Below are positions 1 through 5,516 of a stretch of 6,286 nucleotides of DNA, in pieces (the stretch's first letter is position 1; each line of letters begins with the position of its first letter). The notes below the pieces were generated by a model. That model made no database searches, was not told where the DNA came from, and saw only the letters and a list, made by a program, of their open reading frames with translations. Position numbers and translations under genes: made by a program. The DNA is taken from assembly GCA_002453475.1 (NCBI GenBank), contig DKGY01000063.1, positions 3,579 to 9,864 of the forward strand, in the 5' to 3' direction. Origin of the DNA: Clostridium sp. UBA6758 (GTDB lineage: Bacteria > Bacillota > Clostridia > Clostridiales > Clostridiaceae).

Positions 1-429
1 ACTACGAGAGCAGTTATTGCAAATTAAGCATCTTCCAGAAAAAAGAGCAGTACTATCATTAAAATAAGATTCCAAAGATAGTACTTTATTATCATTAAAT
101 TCTCTAAAATTATAATAAAGTCCATTAAAGATATTAGAAAATTCATCAGCACTATTACTTATATCACTATATTTGCTAAGAGTGTGAGTAACAATATTAT
201 TCAGTTCTTCTTTAGGAATTTGGTCTATATAGATTTTCCCACTAATTACATAACAATATTTATATTTAGAAACATATTCTAAATCACTAAAAGCTAGTGG
301 AGGACAAGACCATACTTTATTGAATTTATTACAGCTTTCACAATATTTATTTATAATCTTTGGAGCGTAATGCTTTATTAATTCATCTATAGTACATTTT
401 TTTACATTATAAGAAACATATTTTATCAT
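1..429 (-). CDS. DUF2284 predicted metal-binding protein (partial, C-terminus cut by window edge)
   Basis: Reading the minus strand from the ATG at 429 gives 143 codons with no stop up to the window edge, so the C-terminus lies outside. The start is supported by GAGGTG (complement of 437-442), eight bases upstream. The protein begins MIKYVSYNVKKC and has a CxxC at residues 30-33, followed by W-S-C-P-P at 40-44. That spacing (CxxC, about six residues, WSCPP) is the hallmark I associate with DUF2284, a family predicted to bind metal or an iron-sulfur cluster. A second cysteine group, C134-x2-C137-x2-C140, sits just before the edge and resembles the start of a ferredoxin-like cluster site. No signal peptide or membrane segment is visible, so it is probably cytoplasmic. 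The biochemical function of the family is not established. Family assignment is fairly secure; the metal role is inferred from the cysteines. Confidence 0.8.
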   Translation of the reverse strand, partial: MIKYVSYNVKKCTIDELIKHYAPKIINKYCESCNKFNKVWSCPPLAFSDLEYVSKYKYCYVISGKIYIDQIPKEELNNIVTHTLSKYSDISNSADEFSNIFNGLYYNFREFNDNKVLSLESYFNDSTALFSGRCLICNNCSRS

Positions 430-595
430 TTTAGAACACCTCAACTAAGTTTTATCATAGGATAGTTAAGTATAGAATATTTTTATGTATAAATAAAAAA
501 TACTGAATAAATCTATATTATGTATTACAAAACCATCTATACTATTATAAATTAAAAACCAAAAAAAACCTAAGGAATTATAAAATAAAATAAAA

Positions 596-615
596 AAAGC
601 CGCAATTGCGGCTTT
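596..615 (-). terminator. Intrinsic terminator of the DUF378 gene
   Basis: AAAGCCGCAATTGCGGCTTT is a perfect palindrome. It lies just past the stop codon of the 621-845 gene. On the minus strand it is followed by a long T-rich tract, the complement of the A-rich 582-598. Its GC-rich core stands out in this AT-rich background. Confidence 0.88.
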
Positions 616-620
616 AGAAA

Positions 621-845
621 TTATTCCACATCAGTATATTTACTCTTAGCAAAGAATGATATAGCATAAAGACCTGCTAATCCTACTATGGCATAAACAA
701 TTCTACTAAATGTACTTATAGCACCGAATGCACTAGAACCTGCAAATAAAACTGCAACTAAGTCAAATTGGAATAATCCTATTAGGCCCCAGTTTACAGC
801 ACCGACAATAACTAAAAGCAGTGCAATTGAGTCTAATACTTTCAT
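621..845 (-). CDS. DUF378 family small membrane protein
   Basis: This is a 74-residue protein with two hydrophobic segments, at roughly residues 6-25 and 46-66, joined by a short Gly/Ala/Ser-rich stretch. The first helix carries VGAVNWGLIG (14-23), the characteristic signature of DUF378 proteins, and the length is typical of that family. It should be an integral cytoplasmic membrane protein with a short charged C-terminal tail; its function is unknown. AGGAG (complement of 854-858) lies eight bases before the ATG and fixes the start. The gene looks monocistronic, with a strong terminator directly after its stop and a divergent gene upstream. Family call is confident; I can say nothing supported about its role. 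Confidence 0.92.
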   Translation of the reverse strand: MKVLDSIALLLVIVGAVNWGLIGLFQFDLVAVLFAGSSAFGAISTFSRIVYAIVGLAGLYAISFFAKSKYTDVE

Positions 846-940
846 AAAAACATCTCCTTATAAATAGATTACAGTTGATAGTATTACCAGTAGTTATAAA
901 TTTTAAACCCAAAAGCATAAAAAATATTATTATTAATATT

Positions 941-969
941 TTGTGAACATATGAAAAATCTGTTATAGT
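941..969 (+). promoter_or_regulatory. Putative sigma-A promoter of the 1038-1415 gene
   Basis: TTGTGA (941-946) and TATAGT (964-969) are separated by 17 bases. They match the -35 and -10 consensus with two and one differences. The predicted start near 976 leaves a leader of about 60 bases before the ATG at 1038. AT-rich spacers generate chance matches, so this remains a prediction. Confidence 0.5.
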
Positions 970-1037
970 AAGTACATTTTTATAAATATATATTATATAA
1001 TACTATTTAGTTATAATGAATTTAAGGAAGTGATTCT

Positions 1038-1415
1038 ATGAAAAATGTATTAATATTTTTAGGAAGTATTATATTATTTTCAATTGTAGTATTAGGTATA
1101 TATGCTTTACTAAAGAAATTTGTATTTAACAAAATAAAAATAAACAAATGGTTAGTACTTATAATGGCGTTTATTGTATTTGTAGTACCACCACTAGTAT
1201 TTACAACATTGCCAGTGATAGTAACAAATTATGTAATACCAGGTATATTCGTTATATTATTTCTATGGTTCTGGGATTTGTGTGGATTTATGAGTAAAAC
1301 TCAAAATAAAATTGCCAAGGCTGCTTATAATAAACCTAAGAGTAAGAAAAATGATATAGTTATAAAACCAAAAGCAAAACCTAATAGAGTTAAGAATAAT
1401 TCCAATAATAAGTAA
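1038..1415 (+). CDS. Unrecognised small membrane protein with lysine-rich C-terminal tail
   Basis: I do not recognise a family for this 125-residue protein. Three hydrophobic segments are visible, at about residues 3-24, 38-59 and 61-83. The second contains a Pro-Pro pair (51-52) and the third ends in the aromatic run LWFWD. A short basic linker (KKFVFNKIKINK, 26-37) separates the first two helices. From residue 87 to the end the protein is hydrophilic and strongly basic, with about twelve Lys, one Arg and one Asp, finishing in an Asn-rich stretch. By the positive-inside rule the tail and the first linker cannot both be comfortably cytoplasmic unless the second and third segments form a hairpin, so topology is uncertain. 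AAGGAAG at 1024-1030 supports the start. It is transcribed divergently from the DUF378 gene and ends at a hairpin terminator. Real gene likely; function unknown. Confidence 0.75.
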   Translation: MKNVLIFLGSIILFSIVVLGIYALLKKFVFNKIKINKWLVLIMAFIVFVVPPLVFTTLPVIVTNYVIPGIFVILFLWFWDLCGFMSKTQNKIAKAAYNKPKSKKNDIVIKPKAKPNRVKNNSNNK

Positions 1416-1433
1416 AATATAATTGAATTAGAC

Positions 1434-1486
1434 AAAGAAATGGATGTAAGTATTCAATAATACTTGCATCCGTTTCTTTATTTTTT
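1434..1486. terminator. Long hairpin terminator between convergent genes
   Basis: Positions 1434-1454 pair with 1459-1479 in a 21-bp stem with only two G-T wobbles and a four-base loop (1455-1458). It is followed on the plus strand by a T-rich run, 1477-1486. It sits between the stop codons of the plus-strand membrane protein and the minus-strand amidohydrolase. The A-rich outer arm reads as a T-rich run on the other strand, so it may stop transcripts from both sides. Confidence 0.88.
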
Positions 1487-1497
1487 ATATAAATATA

Positions 1498-3102
1498 CTA
1501 TAAAACTTTTAGTCCATTGACATAGGCTTCTAAAACTTTAGTTTCCTTAATTTTATTTCTAGGAACAGAAGTTATATCTTGAGATAAAACTACAAAATCA
1601 GCTAGATAATTTACTCTAATTTTGCCTTTTACATCTTCGTCAAAGGACATGTAACTAGGACCTGTAGTATAGGCTTTTAACGCATCAACGACAGTAACAC
1701 CTTCATTAATATTAAAGCCACCTTCAGGTTTATCATTTAAATCAGTTCTATTTACAGCCCCATGGATTCCATCAATTATATTAAAACTTTCAATGGGAGC
1801 ATCAGAACTAAAGGCTACAGGAATGCCTTTTTGCACCATAGAATTAAATGCATAGCTATCTTTAGTTCTATCCTTGCCTACAGCTTTTTCAACTATACGA
1901 TAATCACTCATAATAAAAGCTGGTTGCACATTAGCTATTACACTAATCTCCTTGAATCTATTTAATAAATCATCATTAGTAAATTGACAGTGAACTATAA
2001 CAGGTCTAAGATTATCCTCAGTGTCTTTAGAGATTTTTTCATAGGAATTTAATATCATTTCACATGCTCTATCTCCAATGCCATGGATAATAATTTGAAA
2101 TCCTTGCTTAAAACATTTAAAAACCCAACTATCTAAGTTCTCTTGAGAATAAATATTAATACCATTATCAGGTGTATCCTCGTAGTTATCTATCATAGCT
2201 GCAGTACGAGCACCTAGGGAACCATCTTGAAAAAGCTTAAGACCTCCAATTTTAAGAAAATCACTACCTACCTTTGATTTCAAACCAAGATTTTTAGCCT
2301 CATCTAATAATTCATTAGTATTAAGGCAGAGTTGAAGAGTTATTCTTACAGGAAGATTGCCTTCTTCTTCTAATTCTTTATAGCTTTGAATTAAATTAGG
2401 TAAACTTCTACAGTGAGTTAAGTCTTCAGTTTGAACAGAGGTTATTCCACATTTAATTAAATCATGAAAGGTGCTACGAAGAGAAGATTTTATCTCATCA
2501 ACAGGAGTTGGTGGAACCTCACTAAGAGCAATATTTAAAGCATTTTCGCGAAGGATTCCAGTAGGAATTTCATTTTCTCTGTCTATAGCACCACCAGTAG
2601 GATTCTCTTGCATTTTATCTATGCCTAGGAGCTCAATAGCTTTTGAGTTAAGTACTCCTATGTGACCACATATTCTAGAAAATATAATTGGATGATCACA
2701 AGAGATTTTATCCAGATCATATCTATTAGGAAGTCGATGTTCTTTAAAAAAGTTATCATTCCATCCTCTAGATATTATGTATGTATCCTTTGGAATATTA
2801 TTTTTATCTATATAGGACTTCACAACACATATCATTTCATCTATGGATGACAAATTATTTAGTTGTACTGCAGTCTTTTGAAATCCATAATTAAGTAGAT
2901 GCATATGAGCATCATTAAAACCTGGTACCACAGTATTGCCTTTTAAATCTGTAATTTTGTAATCATATGTAGAAAATAATGATAGTAAATATTCATTACT
3001 TCCTACTGCTATAAATTTTCCATCTCTCACAGCAAAGGCTTCATAAATATTATCTTTATCTAAGGATATAACATTTCCATTAACGTATATATCTATAGAC
3101 AT
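1498..3102 (-). CDS. YtcJ-like metal-dependent amidohydrolase (Amidohydro_3 family)
   Basis: This 534-residue protein has the length and motif order of YtcJ-type amidohydrolases, which hydrolyse amide or related bonds with metal ions in a TIM barrel. The N-terminal beta-rich part (VNGNVISLD...AFAVRDGKFIAVG) leads into PGFNDAHMHL, where H66 and H68 are the expected metal ligands. Later motifs are PTGGAIDRENEIPTGILREN (168-187), KLFQDGSLGARTA (289-301), H340 in IIIHGIGDRA, H371 in VHCQF, and FSSDAP with D434 as the likely catalytic or metal-binding Asp. The C-terminal strands (GKIRVNYLADFVVLSQD) complete the small beta domain. No signal peptide is seen, so it is probably cytoplasmic. The substrate cannot be deduced. 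AAGGTGGTGA (complement of 3108-3117) is a strong ribosome binding site and fixes the start. The gene is monocistronic and divergent from the cysS leader. All expected motifs are intact. Confidence 0.93.
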   Translation of the reverse strand: MSIDIYVNGNVISLDKDNIYEAFAVRDGKFIAVGSNEYLLSLFSTYDYKITDLKGNTVVPGFNDAHMHLLNYGFQKTAVQLNNLSSIDEMICVVKSYIDKNNIPKDTYIISRGWNDNFFKEHRLPNRYDLDKISCDHPIIFSRICGHIGVLNSKAIELLGIDKMQENPTGGAIDRENEIPTGILRENALNIALSEVPPTPVDEIKSSLRSTFHDLIKCGITSVQTEDLTHCRSLPNLIQSYKELEEEGNLPVRITLQLCLNTNELLDEAKNLGLKSKVGSDFLKIGGLKLFQDGSLGARTAAMIDNYEDTPDNGINIYSQENLDSWVFKCFKQGFQIIIHGIGDRACEMILNSYEKISKDTEDNLRPVIVHCQFTNDDLLNRFKEISVIANVQPAFIMSDYRIVEKAVGKDRTKDSYAFNSMVQKGIPVAFSSDAPIESFNIIDGIHGAVNRTDLNDKPEGGFNINEGVTVVDALKAYTTGPSYMSFDEDVKGKIRVNYLADFVVLSQDITSVPRNKIKETKVLEAYVNGLKVL

Positions 3103-3146
3103 ATAATCACCACCTTAATATAGTTTTATAGTTTACTTGAAATTTA

Positions 3147-3182
3147 AGGTATTTTTAATAAATCATATAATGAGAAATACCT
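3147..3182 (-). repeat. Inverted repeat upstream of the amidohydrolase gene
   Basis: AGGTATTT (3147-3154) is mirrored by AAATACCT (3175-3182), with an extra wobble pair inside and a loop of about 20 bases. No T-tract follows on either strand, so it is not an intrinsic terminator. It lies 45-80 bases upstream of the amidohydrolase ATG. There it could be an operator or a leader hairpin, or a chance repeat in AT-rich DNA. Confidence 0.35.
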
Positions 3183-3207
3183 CATAGATATATTTATTCT
3201 TTAGAAC

Positions 3208-3235
3208 GATATAAAATCCTTTTTAATTTTGTAAA
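3208..3235 (-). promoter_or_regulatory. Putative promoter of the amidohydrolase gene
   Basis: On the minus strand TTTACA (complement of 3230-3235) and TATATC (complement of 3208-3213) are spaced by 16 bases. This gives a plausible sigma-A promoter with a leader of about 100 bases containing the inverted repeat at 3147-3182. The -10 element is imperfect. Confidence 0.35.
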
Positions 3236-3290
3236 GGTTTTAATTCTTAAGAAATATTAAATTAATTGCAGGATTATTTATACATATAAC

Positions 3291-3318
3291 TTGTAAAATT
3301 ATTATTATATGATAAAAT
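3291..3318 (+). promoter_or_regulatory. Putative promoter of the cysS leader transcript
   Basis: TTGTAA (3291-3296) and TAAAAT (3313-3318) are 16 bases apart. The predicted transcript would begin near 3325 and include the ribosome binding site at 3337-3345, the mini-ORF at 3353 and the attenuator. The elements are imperfect and the region is AT-rich, so the exact promoter is uncertain. Some promoter upstream of 3337 is required for the attenuation model. Confidence 0.4.
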
Positions 3319-3352
3319 TTAAATATAAATTATTTTAAAGGAGAGCATTATT

Positions 3353-3397
3353 ATGTGTAGATGTTGTTGTTGCTGTTGTAATATATGTATAATTTAA
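3353..3397 (+). CDS. Polycysteine leader peptide of cysS (MCRCCCCCCNICII)
   Basis: This 14-codon ORF encodes MCRCCCCCCNICII: eight Cys in 14 residues, six of them consecutive (residues 4-9). Seven Cys codons are TGT and one is TGC. The initiation signal is strong for so short an ORF: AAAGGAGAG at 3337-3345, nine bases between GGAG and ATG. The stop is TAA at 3395-3397. Downstream come an alternative stem (3407-3468), an intrinsic terminator (3460-3485) and then cysS. A run of codons for the amino acid handled by the next enzyme, before a terminator, is the classic signature of a ribosome-mediated attenuation leader, as in trpL, hisL and pheM. Polycysteine leader peptides are also known for cysteine genes in mycobacteria. 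The peptide itself is probably a by-product; the sensor is the ribosome's passage over the Cys codons. A metal-binding micropeptide is the alternative reading. No homologue could be checked. Confidence 0.85.
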   Translation: MCRCCCCCCNICII

Positions 3398-3406
3398 CAA
3401 GATACT

Positions 3407-3468
3407 ACTGAGCTATAATAATGTAATTAATAATTGATATAAATTTTAATCGTTATTTAAGCTACAGT
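3407..3468 (+). promoter_or_regulatory. Candidate antiterminator stem of the cysS attenuator
   Basis: ACTGAGCT (3407-3414) pairs with AGCT (3460-3463) and CAGT (3465-3468), leaving one bulged A at 3464. All eight pairs are Watson-Crick. With A3415 bulged, three further pairs (3416-3418 with 3457-3459) extend it. This stem uses every base of the 5' arm of the terminator at 3460-3467, so the two structures exclude each other. The upstream arm starts ten bases after the leader stop codon, within reach of a ribosome paused at the stop, but is free when the ribosome sits on the Cys codons at 3362-3379. The pairing is seen directly; its function is inferred. Confidence 0.65.
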
Positions 3469-3485
3469 TGGTTCTGTGGCTTTTT
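3460..3485 (+). terminator. Intrinsic terminator of the cysS attenuator
   Basis: AGCTACAG (3460-3467) pairs fully with CTGTGGCT (3474-3481), with one T-G wobble and a six-base loop. A T-run at 3481-3485 follows directly. It is the only hairpin of this strength and GC content in the leader. It lies after the mini-ORF and about 155 bases before the cysS start, in the sense orientation, so it can only make sense as a conditional terminator or as the end of a separate short transcript. Confidence 0.85.
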
Positions 3486-3626
3486 ATATTGTATACTAAT
3501 ATGATTTAAAATAAGAACAGTTTAATGTTATGTAAAGTATAAATATAGTTAAGTATATATTATATAGGTGATTTATAAGTTACAGAACAGTAATTATCAT
3601 TAAAACATTAGTTATAAGAAATATGC

Positions 3627-3633
3627 AAAGGAG
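3627..3633 (+). promoter_or_regulatory. Ribosome binding site that decides the cysS start
   Basis: AAAGGAG at 3627-3633 is seven bases before the ATG at 3641. It overlaps the codons that would follow the in-frame ATG at 3623, which itself has no ribosome binding site. It therefore selects 3641 (MSFYLYNTMT...) as the start. Confidence 0.88.
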
Positions 3634-3640
3634 ACATGAG

Positions 3641-5047
3641 ATGAGTTTTTATTTATACAACACCATGACTAGAAATAAAGAAGAATTTATTCCTGCCAAT
3701 AAAAATAAAGTTGGAATGTATACTTGTGGTCCTACTGTCTACAATTATGCTCATATAGGAAACTTAAGAACTTATATATTTGAGGATGCATTAAAAAAAT
3801 CCTTAGAATATGTAGGTTATAAAGTTAAGCATGTTATGAATGTAACAGATGTAGGTCATCTTCAATCTGATGGAGATGAAGGTGAAGATAAAATGGCTCT
3901 AGGTGCTAGCCGTGAGCATAAAACAGTATGGGAAATCGCAAAATTTTACGAAGATGCTTTTTTTGAAGATTGCAAAAAGCTAAACGTAAAAAGACCAACA
4001 GTGGTATGTAGAGCAACAGAACACATAGAGGATATGATTAAATTTATCCAAAGACTTGAAGAAAGTGGTTACACATATGAATCAAATGGAAATGTATACT
4101 TTGAGATAGATAAATTTGAAGATTATACAAAGCTAGCTAATTTAAGTATAGATGAGTTAGAAGCAGGTAGTAGAATAGAAATAGATCCAAATAAAAAGAA
4201 TCCTTTAGATTTTGTACTTTGGTTTACAAATTCTAAATTTTCTAATCAAATAATGCAATGGGAGTCTCCTTGGGGTAGAGGATTTCCAGGATGGCATTTA
4301 GAGTGCTCAACTATGAGTATTAAATACTTAGGTGAGAACATTGACATTCACTGTGGTGGAATAGACCATATACCAGTTCATCACACAAATGAAATTGCTC
4401 AATCAGAAGCTGCTTTAGGTCATAAGTGGGTAAACTATTGGGTTCACGGGGAATTCTTAGTGTTAGATGGTGGAAAGATGTCTAAATCAAGTGGAGACTT
4501 TTTAACAGTATCTAGACTTGAAGAAGAAGGATTTAGTCCCCTAGATTATAGATATTTCTGCTTACAATCTAAATACAGAAAACAATTGGTATTTAGTTTT
4601 GAAAGCCTAAAAGATGCTCAAAATGGGTATAAGGCATTAAAGAAAAAGATAGCAACTATATTAACTAATATAGTTGAAAATCATAGTATAAATAAAGAAT
4701 TTGTTAGTAAATATCAAGAAAAGTTTAAAGGACAAATAAGTGATGACTTAAACATAGCCAATGCTTTTACTGTGCTTAATGAGGTTATAAAAGATGGTGC
4801 ATTAAATAATAGAGAAAAAGCTATTCTAATTGAGGATTTTGATAAAGTTTTCTCACTTGATTTAATGACTATTGAAAAAGAAGCTATTGAAGTAGATGAG
4901 AAACTTGTAAATGACCTTATAGAAGAAAGAAATACAGCAAGAAAAGAAAAAAATTACAAAAGATCAGATGAAATTAGAGCACAGTTATTAGAAATGAATA
5001 TAGAAGTGTTGGATAGTAAAGAAGGAACTACTTGGAGAGTAAAGTAA
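3641..5047 (+). CDS. cysS: Cysteinyl-tRNA synthetase
   Basis: CysS is a cytoplasmic class I aminoacyl-tRNA synthetase that activates cysteine with ATP and charges tRNA(Cys). The protein is 468 residues from the chosen start, a normal length. The nucleotide-binding signature HIGN is at 38-41 and KMSKS at 279-283. The zinc ligands that discriminate cysteine are all present by comparison with the E. coli enzyme: C29 in YTCGPTVYNYAHIGN, C222 in WHLECS, and H247 and E251 in HHTNEIAQ. The helical tRNA-binding part follows, and the C-terminus (KNYKRSDEIRAQL...GTTWRVK) is the standard CysS ending. An in-frame ATG at 3623 would add six residues (MQRRHE) but lacks a ribosome binding site and lies over the real one. 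Upstream is a polycysteine mini-ORF with a terminator, suggesting control by Cys-tRNA supply; no T-box is visible. A weak AT-rich hairpin follows the gene. Identification is secure. Confidence 0.97.
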   Translation: MSFYLYNTMTRNKEEFIPANKNKVGMYTCGPTVYNYAHIGNLRTYIFEDALKKSLEYVGYKVKHVMNVTDVGHLQSDGDEGEDKMALGASREHKTVWEIAKFYEDAFFEDCKKLNVKRPTVVCRATEHIEDMIKFIQRLEESGYTYESNGNVYFEIDKFEDYTKLANLSIDELEAGSRIEIDPNKKNPLDFVLWFTNSKFSNQIMQWESPWGRGFPGWHLECSTMSIKYLGENIDIHCGGIDHIPVHHTNEIAQSEAALGHKWVNYWVHGEFLVLDGGKMSKSSGDFLTVSRLEEEGFSPLDYRYFCLQSKYRKQLVFSFESLKDAQNGYKALKKKIATILTNIVENHSINKEFVSKYQEKFKGQISDDLNIANAFTVLNEVIKDGALNNREKAILIEDFDKVFSLDLMTIEKEAIEVDEKLVNDLIEERNTARKEKNYKRSDEIRAQLLEMNIEVLDSKEGTTWRVK

Positions 5048-5063
5048 ATTTGATATCATTTAA

Positions 5064-5100
5064 TAAATTCACTTAGTCTTTAATGTATTAAGTGAATTTA
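5064..5100 (+). terminator. AT-rich hairpin after cysS, possible weak terminator
   Basis: TAAATTCACTTA (5064-5075) and TAAGTGAATTTA (5089-5100) form a perfect 12-bp stem with a 13-base loop. It contains only three G-C pairs and is followed by TATTTG rather than a solid T-run. It may end only part of the cysS transcripts, with the rest reading into the DUF1904 gene 30 bases on. Confidence 0.5.
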
Positions 5101-5129
5101 TATTTGAAACGGTTTGAAAGGAAGAGATT

Positions 5130-5456
5130 ATGCCGATTTTAACATTAAGAGCTATAAAAGAAGATGAAGTAATAAGTATTAGTAAGAAACTTATAGATGA
5201 ATTAGAGGATTTATTAGAGTGTCCACGTGAGTATTTTACTATAGAACTTAGAAATTCTACCTTTGTAAAAGATGGTGAAATATGTAATGGATATCCAATA
5301 ATAGATGTTAGCTGGTTTGATAGAGGTCAGGAAGTTCAAGATAAGGCAGCTGAGATAATTACTAGATATATTAAAGGGTTAGGACATGAAACTGTAGATG
5401 TGATTTTCCACGTTCTTCAAGAAAAATTATATTATGAAAATGGTGTGCGTTTCTAA
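5130..5456 (+). CDS. DUF1904 family protein, tautomerase/MIF-like fold
   Basis: This 108-residue protein begins MPILTLRAI. Removal of Met would expose Pro as the N-terminal residue, the catalytic base in the tautomerase superfamily. The central IIDVSWFDRGQEVQDKAA (57-74) and the ending VIFHVLQEKLYYENGVRF match the pattern I recall for DUF1904 proteins. Structures from that family show a MIF/tautomerase-like fold. No substrate is known and activity has not been shown for most members. AAAGGAAG (5117-5124) supports the start. It lies 82 bases after cysS in the same direction, separated by a weak hairpin, so it may be partly cotranscribed; I see no functional link. A convergent terminator follows it. 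Family call is good; enzymatic role is inference. Confidence 0.85.
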   Translation: MPILTLRAIKEDEVISISKKLIDELEDLLECPREYFTIELRNSTFVKDGEICNGYPIIDVSWFDRGQEVQDKAAEIITRYIKGLGHETVDVIFHVLQEKLYYENGVRF

Positions 5457-5469
5457 TAGTTAATAAAAT

Positions 5470-5516
5470 AAAACACATGGTTTGAATTTCAAAATAATTC
5501 CATGTGTTTTTTATTT
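5470..5516. terminator. Bidirectional terminator between DUF1904 and the 5515-5979 gene
   Basis: AAAACACATGG (5470-5480) pairs perfectly over 11 bp with CCATGTGTTTT (5500-5510), with a 19-base loop. A T-run continues to 5512 on the plus strand. On the minus strand the A-rich 5463-5473 supplies the T-run. It lies between convergent genes and serves both, overlapping the last codon of the minus-strand gene. Confidence 0.88.

Noticed and set aside
882..909. SigB-like promoter on the minus strand before the DUF378 gene (GTTTAA, 14 bases, GGTAAT)
   Set aside because: The -10 match to GGGTAT is poor, and many clostridia lack SigB. A sigma-A candidate with TATAAC overlaps the same bases.
1762..2850. 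Three plus-strand open frames (1762-1965, 2471-2665, 2662-2850)
   Set aside because: They are antisense to the intact amidohydrolase gene, lack convincing ribosome binding sites and encode no recognisable protein.
3362..3379. TGT repeat as a simple microsatellite without function
   Set aside because: The run starts after an interrupting AGA codon, contains one TGC, sits in frame behind a strong ribosome binding site and ATG, ends at TAA, and precedes a terminator and cysS. Chance repetition would not place all of these together.
3489..3517. Promoter between the attenuator and cysS (TTGTAT, 17 bases, TAAGAA)
   Set aside because: Both elements match the consensus weakly and such pairs are frequent in this AT-rich spacer. 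It cannot be excluded and would weaken the attenuation model if real.
3320..3640. T-box riboswitch in the cysS leader
   Set aside because: T-boxes are the usual control for this gene class, but I see no TGGNACCGCG-type antiterminator motif, and the leader before the terminator is short and occupied by a translated mini-ORF.
3623..3640. Upstream in-frame ATG as the cysS start
   Set aside because: It has no ribosome binding site of its own, and the codons after it form the ribosome binding site for the ATG at 3641, where the typical CysS N-terminus begins.
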